Assembly (NCBI GenBank): GCA_903899145.1
Contig: CAIUHY010000043.1
Location: 1 to 10,473, forward strand
From: an uncultured Actinomycetes bacterium
Lineage (GTDB): Bacteria > Actinomycetota > Actinomycetes > Nanopelagicales > Nanopelagicaceae
Length of the DNA stretch: 10,473 nucleotides
Reading direction: 5' to 3'
Each line of letters opens with the position of its first letter. The first letter of the stretch is position 1. Below are positions 5,814-10,473 of the stretch, one piece after another. The position numbers and the translations under genes were made by a program. The notes beneath the pieces were generated by a model, which saw only the letters and a list, made by a program, of their open reading frames with translations, was not told the DNA's origin and searched no databases.

Positions 5814-6764
5814 CTATTGAGCCAGTGGGTTATTGAGCACCTTCTTTGCTCTATTAAGAGTAAACAAGCGTGAAGAGAGTACTGCGGCTAGTGTCATTGC
5901 AGTGCCCGTAAGTAAATAGGCTGTGACTTTCGTGTGAGCGGCGGGTGCCAACCAATCAAGGAGTAAGGCGCCGATTAGTTGCCCTGTCACGCTAAATAAA
6001 ATCATATTAAGAATTCCGATATGCCGAACCGTAAACGCTGAAACTGAAATATAAACAACCCCGATGATCCCACCTAGGTAAACCACGAAACTAGTAGGCA
6101 GCGCTCCTATTGTTCCTCCACGAACTAAATCAATAATAAGAGCAATTATGAGAACTGTTGAACCCATAAGAAAGTTCACAAATGTTGTGGCGAGTGGCCT
6201 AGTAGAAACCACGTTTACTCGGCCATTTACTGCTTGTTGAAATGAAATAACAATTCCAACAGTAATTGCAAAAGCGATAGGTGCAAATCTGAATGTTGAA
6301 CTCTTAAGGTCTGGGTAAACAGCAATAGTCACTGAAATCAATGTAACGATCGCTGTGATTGCTCGCACCGGCGTTACTTTGTGCTTTCCAGATGGAGATA
6401 ATCCTAAGAGATCGAGAACCATGGATGAAATAGTTTGGCCACCAACTGCGCATATTGTGAAAATCGCAACGCCAATGATTGGAACAGTAATGCTCTGAAT
6501 GGCTATAAAGAACCCCCCACCCATTCCGCCGATAACCTCCCAAGGCTTTAATCTGCGGGCGCGAACTGCTTTCCATATATTTATTAGACCATTACGATCT
6601 GGTTTCCATAAAATACATACAAGGGTAACAAATAGCCATCCAGAGAGAAACGAGATCAGAGCAGCAGCAATTCCATTATGGATATCTTTTGAAAGTTGTC
6701 CGTTTACCCGTGATTGGACCGAGGTGAGCGATCCGACGACGAGTGCTAATAGGCTATAAAACAT
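5814..6764 (-). CDS. DMT-superfamily membrane protein, fused tandem DUF606/YdcZ-like repeats
   Basis: Integral membrane protein of 316 aa with about ten hydrophobic segments, probably a small-molecule transporter of the drug/metabolite superfamily. Two homologous halves are visible. Half one has VQSRVNGQLSKDI...SFLSGWL (16-44) then WEVIGGMGGGFF (75-86) and AVGGQTISSMVLD (106-118). Half two has FQQAVNGRVNVV...NFLMGST (175-203) then VVYLGGIIGVVY (227-238) and SVTGQLIGALLLD (258-270). The Q-x-x-V-N-G signature and the GGQ/TGQ motif recur in equivalent places. Single-domain DUF606 proteins are about 140-150 aa and often act as pairs, so this is the fused form. The ATG shares one base with the stop of the upstream LCP gene (TAATG), so translation is coupled. 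The substrate cannot be told. Confidence 0.85.
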   Translation of the reverse strand: MFYSLLALVVGSLTSVQSRVNGQLSKDIHNGIAAALISFLSGWLFVTLVCILWKPDRNGLINIWKAVRARRLKPWEVIGGMGGGFFIAIQSITVPIIGVAIFTICAVGGQTISSMVLDLLGLSPSGKHKVTPVRAITAIVTLISVTIAVYPDLKSSTFRFAPIAFAITVGIVISFQQAVNGRVNVVSTRPLATTFVNFLMGSTVLIIALIIDLVRGGTIGALPTSFVVYLGGIIGVVYISVSAFTVRHIGILNMILFSVTGQLIGALLLDWLAPAAHTKVTAYLLTGTAMTLAAVLSSRLFTLNRAKKVLNNPLAQ

Positions 6765-7912
6765 TAGTTAACACACGGTATTCCTGCACCATTTACTGCG
6801 CCTCCATTTGCCAGGTGTGCATAGTTAAAGTGTTTCGCGGTAGCACTCTTTGTTGAAGAACTTGGACTTGGGCTTGGAGATGCAGTGCTTTTCGGAGCTG
6901 GATAGAAGAGATCATGTGTAAATTTTTGAACAGTTGGGATGTCAATCAAATTCACTGACTGGCTATTGCGCATCGCGTAACCTTCAATAGGCAAGGTGTG
7001 GAAAGTAATATGACCGCCAGTAAGTGCTTTTGCTTGTGGCAAAAAGCCAAGTACGTCCCACCCGGTATCGATTACTACATCTTTCTGAGCAACACCGAGC
7101 AAACTCTTGAGTTTGCCAAGATCACCAAATAAACCTTGGGTGCGGAACTTAGTAATAACTCCAGTAATAAATGCTTGTTGCCTATGTGTTCGATCCAGGT
7201 CGCCATTTGGCAGTCCATGGCGCTGGCGAACAAAAGCAAGAGCTTGAGCGCCTGTAATTGTTTGAAGTCCTGCAGGAAGGATCGCACCAGAGTATTGGGC
7301 ATCATTTACTGCGTGATTGAGACAGACTTGCACGCCTCCAATTGCATTAGCAAGATCATAGAAACCAACAAGGTTTACCTCTGCGAAGTGATCGATAGGA
7401 ACATTCAGCAATGTTCCTACAGTTGCGATAGTCAGTGCGCGTCCAACATCCCTACTTTGTTTCTCCCGATCTGGGTTTTGTACTCCTGCTTTAATAAGTT
7501 TGAGCTCTGAACTGTACTTAGCTAGTCCATATGCTTCTTTAATCTTTTGCGGACCATACCCAGTAACATTGACATAGTCATCACGAGGAATTGAAATCGC
7601 GACAGCGTGTGATCCATCTGCCGGAATATGGATCAAGATCATCGTGTTGGTGTTGTACCCACCAATTGAACTACTTGAGCCCACATGCATGATGTCTAGA
7701 AGTTTGCGTGGCAAGTTATTACCATTGTTATCACGCCTAGAATCCAAGCCAAGTAAAAGTATATTCGTATCACCGTGTGGTGATTTCTTTGCACCATTAA
7801 GAACACTTGAGCGTGGGATCGCGCTGCCCGCTCCTTTAGCAAAGAGGTAGAAGGAGAGCGAAAGAAAGGTCATTGCGACGGAAATGATCGCAATAGTTTT
7901 CCGTCCTCGCAT
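6764..7912 (-). CDS. LytR-CpsA-Psr (LCP) family cell-wall glycopolymer ligase
   Basis: Membrane-anchored enzyme of 382 aa; LCP proteins transfer lipid-linked glycopolymers onto peptidoglycan outside the cell. N-terminal anchor: MRGRK then a hydrophobic helix (6-24). LCP domain: NILLLGLDSRR (50-60), YNTNTMILIHIP (86-97), SIPRDDYV (107-114), KIKEAYG (123-129), PIDHFAEVNLVGFYDLANAIGG (172-193), then ALAFVRQRHG and GDLDRTHRQQAF (224-248). These hold the Arg and Asp residues that bind the pyrophosphate lipid and metal. The tail has a Pro/Ser linker (PSPSPSSS, 346-353) and ends GIPCVN. Two extracytoplasmic cysteines (197, 380) could pair. I chose ATG 7912, which directly precedes the basic anchor and has a -10 at leaderless distance. 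GTG 7951 would add 13 residues inside the divergent gene. The partner glycopolymer is not shown by context. Confidence 0.93.
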   Translation of the reverse strand: MRGRKTIAIISVAMTFLSLSFYLFAKGAGSAIPRSSVLNGAKKSPHGDTNILLLGLDSRRDNNGNNLPRKLLDIMHVGSSSSIGGYNTNTMILIHIPADGSHAVAISIPRDDYVNVTGYGPQKIKEAYGLAKYSSELKLIKAGVQNPDREKQSRDVGRALTIATVGTLLNVPIDHFAEVNLVGFYDLANAIGGVQVCLNHAVNDAQYSGAILPAGLQTITGAQALAFVRQRHGLPNGDLDRTHRQQAFITGVITKFRTQGLFGDLGKLKSLLGVAQKDVVIDTGWDVLGFLPQAKALTGGHITFHTLPIEGYAMRNSQSVNLIDIPTVQKFTHDLFYPAPKSTASPSPSPSSSTKSATAKHFNYAHLANGGAVNGAGIPCVN

Positions 7913-7919
7913 GCGGTGA

Positions 7920-7925
7920 ATCTTA
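7920..7925 (-). promoter_or_regulatory. -10 box of the LCP operon, leaderless distance
   Basis: Minus-strand TAAGAT ends 7 nt before the ATG at 7912, so transcription should begin at or one base before the start codon. The -35 is weak. It supports the 7912 start over GTG 7951, which would lie upstream of this promoter. Confidence 0.4.
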
Positions 7926-7930
7926 CAGAC

Positions 7931-7936
7931 TAGAGT
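7931..7936 (+). promoter_or_regulatory. -10 box of the S51 peptidase operon, leaderless distance
   Basis: TAGAGT ends 6 nt before the ATG at 7943, placing +1 on the A of the start codon. No good -35 is seen; it would fall inside the first codons of the divergent LCP gene. Confidence 0.4.
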
Positions 7937-7942
7937 GAAGAC

Positions 7943-8686
7943 ATGGAGCACGTTGGAGCCCTTGCATTAGTCGGTTCTGGTGAATATTTACCTGCGATGC
8001 AAGATCTTGAAGCCGCACTGCTGAGAAAAGGCATAGAGCGTGGAAAGAAAAATACATTTGTTCAAATACCACTAGCAGCAGGACGTGAAACCCAAACCCG
8101 TCTTGAATATTGGCGCAAACTTGGTAAGGAACAAGCTGATCGAATCGGTGCAGAACAAATATTTTTGCCTGTATTTAACCGCGATGATGCGATGAATAAA
8201 GATATTGCAGCGCTTATTGAAGATGCCGGACTTATTTATCTATCAGGTGGCGACCCACATTATTTGGCGGCCTCTTTAATACATACACCTGTATGGGGGG
8301 TGATTGAGAAAAATTGGCGAAGTGGTGCATCACTAGCTGGATGCAGCGCAGGTGCTATGGCGATGGCTGGTGATATTCCTAATTTTCGTAAGATGAAAGA
8401 AGAAGGATCTCCCGGATTAAATATTCTTCCAACGATTCGAACAATTCCTCACTACAACAAATTCTTTGGGTGGATTCCAGATGCGGCAGCTTCGCACATG
8501 CTCAAGGCACCTGATGGTGTCTGGGTCATCGGTGTTGATGAAGGCACCGCCGCAGTCTGTGGTTTAGACCCAGAGACGAGCTATTTAGATTTAACGTTCA
8601 AAGTCCGTGGGGTTGCAAGCGTGCATATATTAAAAGGCGGACCAACTCATAAGTATGTTCACGGTGAATCACTCACACTTAAGTAA
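7943..8686 (+). CDS. S51-family serine peptidase, cyanophycinase / dipeptidase E-like
   Basis: Predicted cytoplasmic protein of 247 aa with the class I glutamine amidotransferase-like fold of peptidase family S51. Seen: N-terminal LALVGSGEYLP (7-17), LSGGDPHYL (100-108), nucleophile elbow GCSAGAMAM (133-141) with Ser135 as probable nucleophile, a His in IRTIPHYNKF (His170), and GVDEGTAAV (197-205) with Glu200; together a plausible S51 triad. There is no signal peptide. Family members include aspartyl dipeptidase (PepE) and cyanophycinase, but no cyanophycin synthetase gene is in the window, so the substrate is open. ATG at 7943 begins directly before the first beta strand and fits a leaderless start. 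It heads a three-gene unit with the small membrane protein (9-nt gap) and the MFS exporter. Confidence 0.88.
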   Translation: MEHVGALALVGSGEYLPAMQDLEAALLRKGIERGKKNTFVQIPLAAGRETQTRLEYWRKLGKEQADRIGAEQIFLPVFNRDDAMNKDIAALIEDAGLIYLSGGDPHYLAASLIHTPVWGVIEKNWRSGASLAGCSAGAMAMAGDIPNFRKMKEEGSPGLNILPTIRTIPHYNKFFGWIPDAAASHMLKAPDGVWVIGVDEGTAAVCGLDPETSYLDLTFKVRGVASVHILKGGPTHKYVHGESLTLK

Positions 8687-8693
8687 ACTTAAG
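8678..8693 (+). repeat. inverted repeat CTTAAG-TAAA-CTTAAG around the peptidase stop codon
   Basis: Two CTTAAG copies (8678-8683, 8688-8693) flank TAAA, whose first three bases are the stop codon. In RNA they can pair as a 6-bp, A/U-rich stem with a 4-nt loop. The right arm includes most of the AAGG (8691-8694) just before the next ATG (8696). Confidence 0.4.
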
Positions 8694-8695
8694 GC

Positions 8696-9082
8696 ATGCT
8701 AGAAAAAGTTAATAGCTTCAACACAAAATTAGCAGCAAAGATCACGTCAGGTGTTTCTACTATGTGGTGCGCATATGCCTTTGCTTTGATCGCACTCATT
8801 TCGCTGCCCGCGGCTCTTAAAACCGGGGATTTGATTATTATCGTTGCCTGGGTAGCACAGACATTTCTACAGTTGGTCCTTCTATCAATCATCATGGTCG
8901 GACAAAATGTTTCTTCTGCTGCAGTTGAGCAAAAGATCAATGAAACACATACTGCCAGCTTGGGTGAGTTTGAATTAGCTAAAGAATCAAGAGAGCAGAA
9001 CCGCAAAGAAATTACGGAACTTCGCAAAATTTCAAAAGAAATTCATGAAGTACTTAAGAGAATTGAATCTTCTACAAAATAA
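8696..9082 (+). CDS. small two-helix membrane protein with coiled-coil tail (DUF1003-like)
   Basis: Protein of 128 aa, function unknown. Two hydrophobic helices lie at about residues 24-40 and 47-69, with the segment TFLQLVLLSIIMVGQN (56-71) reminiscent of DUF1003-type proteins, whose second helix ends in a conserved polar Q-N. Residues 80-126 are charged (many Glu, Lys, Arg) with regularly placed Leu/Ile, suggesting a cytoplasmic coiled coil and oligomer formation. Similar short proteins with an ETH motif after the second helix (here NETHTA, 82-87) occur in other actinobacteria, from memory. The ATG lies 9 nt after the peptidase stop. The AAGG before it is only 1 nt away, too close for a standard Shine-Dalgarno, so translation may depend on coupling. 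Its stop shares one base with the exporter start (TAATG). An alternative start further in would cut conserved sequence. Confidence 0.75.
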   Translation: MLEKVNSFNTKLAAKITSGVSTMWCAYAFALIALISLPAALKTGDLIIIVAWVAQTFLQLVLLSIIMVGQNVSSAAVEQKINETHTASLGEFELAKESREQNRKEITELRKISKEIHEVLKRIESSTK

Positions 9083-10299
9083 TGAGTCTTAAACGAACTT
9101 TGGCTCACCGCCATGTAAAGCGCTTCTACCTTGCGCGTTTCATTTCAAGCTTTGGAAATGGAATGGGCCCTATCGCTCTTGCCTTTGGTATTTTGCATCT
9201 TAAAAATGGGAGTGCAAGTGAACTTGGTCTTGTATTAGGTTCTAGCACAGTTGCCTTGCTCTGTGTCCTTCCATTTGGAGGGGTGCTTGCAGATAAATAT
9301 GGCCGAGTATTTATGTGTGGTGCATCAGATGTCATCGCTGGTTCTTGTTTGCTTGTTCAGGTCTATTACTTCCATACCGGGAATGTTCCCTTAGCTGCTC
9401 TTCTTTTTTCAAATATAAGTTTTGGAATTATGTGGGGAATTTTTTGGCCATCAATGACAGGATTGTTGCCTGCGCTTTTGCCAGAGGAAAACCTCCAGCA
9501 AGGTAATGCAATTAATCAGTTCCTATCAAATTTCTCAACAATTATCGGAACTGCAGTGGGTGGATTTATCGTGAGTACATATGGAAGTACGTGGGCACTT
9601 GGGATTGATGCGCTCACATTTATTTTTGCCGGAAGTATGATCATTGGTCTATATAAATTAACTCCACCAGGAGTTGTCACTGAAAATTCTATGTTCCAAG
9701 ATTTACGCCACGGGTGGAGAGTATTCACTTCCTATCCTTGGATTGTCGTGACAGTCTTTGGGTTTTCACTTCTTGTTATGGCCTGGTCGGCAGGAGATAA
9801 CGTCTTGGGGCCTGTAATTTCACTCAAATCATTTCATGGTGCTAGGTCTTGGGCCACTGTAATCTCATGTGAAACTATCGGATATCTTGTGGGCTCACTC
9901 ATTGGCATGAAAGTAAAACTCAAGAAGCCAATGCGTTTTCTTGTTCTTATTACTTTCACATGTCCTATTTATCTTTTCTTGCTTGCTAGGCCATTCTCAC
10001 TTGTGATAATTATGGCTGCCGCTTTCTTTTGGGGAATTACTTTGGATTTATGGTCAACAATCTGGAGTACATGTTTTCAACGGACAATCCCACGAGAGTC
10101 ACTTTCAAGAGTTTCCGCCTATGACGCTCTTGGAACCATGATGCTTCGTCCTGTTGGTTTGGCAATTGCGGCCCCACTTGCTGCAGCGATAGGAGTCACG
10201 CGCGCAATGGAGCTTTTCTCATTGATTACTTTGATTGTGGTCTTAGGGGTCTACGCTTTTCCCTCTGTTCGGCATATGGAGCTCTCAGGAAATTCTTAG
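9082..10299 (+). CDS. MFS transporter, MFS_3 / EntS-like exporter type
   Basis: Major facilitator of 405 aa, about twelve hydrophobic helices, probably a proton-driven exporter in the cytoplasmic membrane. Seen: RFISSFGNGMGPIALAFGIL (19-38) as helix 1, motif A GGVLADKYGR (66-75) in the loop between helices 2 and 3, FWPSMTGLLPALLP (121-134) with NAINQFLSN (142-150), a central cytoplasmic loop (about 192-215), and RESLSRVSAYDALGTMMLRP (338-357) in the C-terminal half. This last block is typical of the MFS_3 group, which includes the enterobactin exporter EntS and macrolide efflux proteins. The substrate is not deducible. ATG at 9082 overlaps the previous stop by one base. The stop is TAG at 10297-10299, followed by an 82-bp gap without an obvious GC-rich terminator hairpin. 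Confidence 0.9.
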   Translation: MSLKRTLAHRHVKRFYLARFISSFGNGMGPIALAFGILHLKNGSASELGLVLGSSTVALLCVLPFGGVLADKYGRVFMCGASDVIAGSCLLVQVYYFHTGNVPLAALLFSNISFGIMWGIFWPSMTGLLPALLPEENLQQGNAINQFLSNFSTIIGTAVGGFIVSTYGSTWALGIDALTFIFAGSMIIGLYKLTPPGVVTENSMFQDLRHGWRVFTSYPWIVVTVFGFSLLVMAWSAGDNVLGPVISLKSFHGARSWATVISCETIGYLVGSLIGMKVKLKKPMRFLVLITFTCPIYLFLLARPFSLVIIMAAAFFWGITLDLWSTIWSTCFQRTIPRESLSRVSAYDALGTMMLRPVGLAIAAPLAAAIGVTRAMELFSLITLIVVLGVYAFPSVRHMELSGNS

Positions 10300-10332
10300 C
10301 CCACACAGGTTATTCTTTAGGGATTACGGGCT

Positions 10333-10361
10333 TTGATTTCCCAATAGAAACTGTTGATAAC
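10333..10361 (+). promoter_or_regulatory. possible promoter for the right-edge gene
   Basis: TTGATT (10333-10338) and GATAAC (10356-10361) are spaced by 17 bp and predict a start near 10368, about 14 nt before the ATG at 10382. AAGG at 10367-10370, 11 nt before the ATG, may serve as Shine-Dalgarno if transcription starts a little further upstream. Confidence 0.35.
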
Positions 10362-10381
10362 TTAGAAAGGTTGATCACGCA

Positions 10382-10473
10382 ATGCGTAGATTGAGAGATT
10401 TAAATACGTTTTCAAAGATTGCTATTGGCTTTATTGGTGGAGCAGTCCTAGCTGGTGGAGTTGCAACTGCCGC
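10382..10473 (+). CDS. start of an exported or membrane protein, cut by the window edge
   Basis: Partial gene: ATG plus 29 further codons and two bases, open to the right edge. The encoded start has a basic N-region (MRRLRDLN with Lys12) followed by a hydrophobic Gly/Ala-rich stretch IAIGFIGGAVLAGGVATA (13-30). This is either a signal peptide ending near ATA or a membrane anchor. The length and function of the rest cannot be seen. The 82-bp upstream gap, a candidate promoter and an AAGG suggest it is a separate transcription unit from the MFS gene. Confidence 0.6.
   Translation, partial: MRRLRDLNTFSKIAIGFIGGAVLAGGVATA

Noticed and set aside
7136..7510. 124-aa plus-strand frame opposite the LCP gene
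   Set aside because: Antisense shadow of the conserved LCP domain, with improbable composition and no promoter or Shine-Dalgarno.
7913..7951. GTG 7951 as start of the LCP protein
   Set aside because: It overlaps the divergent peptidase start and lies upstream of the -10 box. ATG 7912 directly precedes the basic anchor sequence.
10300..10381. Intrinsic terminator after the MFS gene
   Set aside because: GGG and CCC runs near 10328-10342 do not form a stable stem followed by T residues, so I could not support a terminator.

Overview
The window reads as chromosome of a small-genome, moderately AT-rich actinobacterium, most likely of the freshwater acI / Nanopelagicales type. The clues are indirect. 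The protein sequences look actinobacterial, especially the LCP protein, the DEAD-box helicase and the HmuT-like binding protein. Base composition is low in GC for that phylum. Genes are packed with 1-14 nt overlaps, and several promoters place transcription starts at or within a few bases of the start codon. No tRNA, rRNA, CRISPR array, insertion sequence or phage gene is visible.

Layout. (1) 1-1705, + strand: a leader with a strong hairpin, then a DEAD-box RNA helicase with a long basic disordered tail. (2) 1692-4169, - strand: a complete three-gene haem-type ABC importer (binding protein hmuT-like, permease hmuU-like, ATPase hmuV-like), each gene overlapping the next, driven by a well-formed leaderless promoter. 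(3) 4254-5198, + strand, divergent from the importer: two tandem paralogous secreted proteins, each with a signal peptide, four cysteines and the disulfide layout of the neocarzinostatin fold. An inverted repeat (4194-4219) lies in the shared divergent control region. (4) 5199-7912, - strand: LCP cell-wall ligase, tandem-DUF606 DMT-type membrane protein and TetR regulator, probably one transcript. (5) 7943-10299, + strand, divergent from LCP with only 30 bp between starts: S51/cyanophycinase-like peptidase, small two-helix membrane protein with a coiled-coil tail, and MFS_3-type exporter. (6) 10382 to the right edge: the first 30 codons of a further exported or membrane protein.

Working together. 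The most interesting unit is 1692-5198. A haem/corrinoid-type importer and two small secreted proteins of neocarzinostatin-like architecture share one divergent control region. The neocarzinostatin fold is a known carrier of a small hydrophobic ligand. I therefore propose, as inference only, that the pair are extracellular binders (hemophore-like) or accessory factors feeding the importer. The binding protein lacks a lipobox and appears to have Met where a haem-ligating Tyr is usual, so its ligand may not be ordinary haem. The other two gene sets look like routine envelope, export and housekeeping functions. No intergenic stretch exceeds 100 bp.
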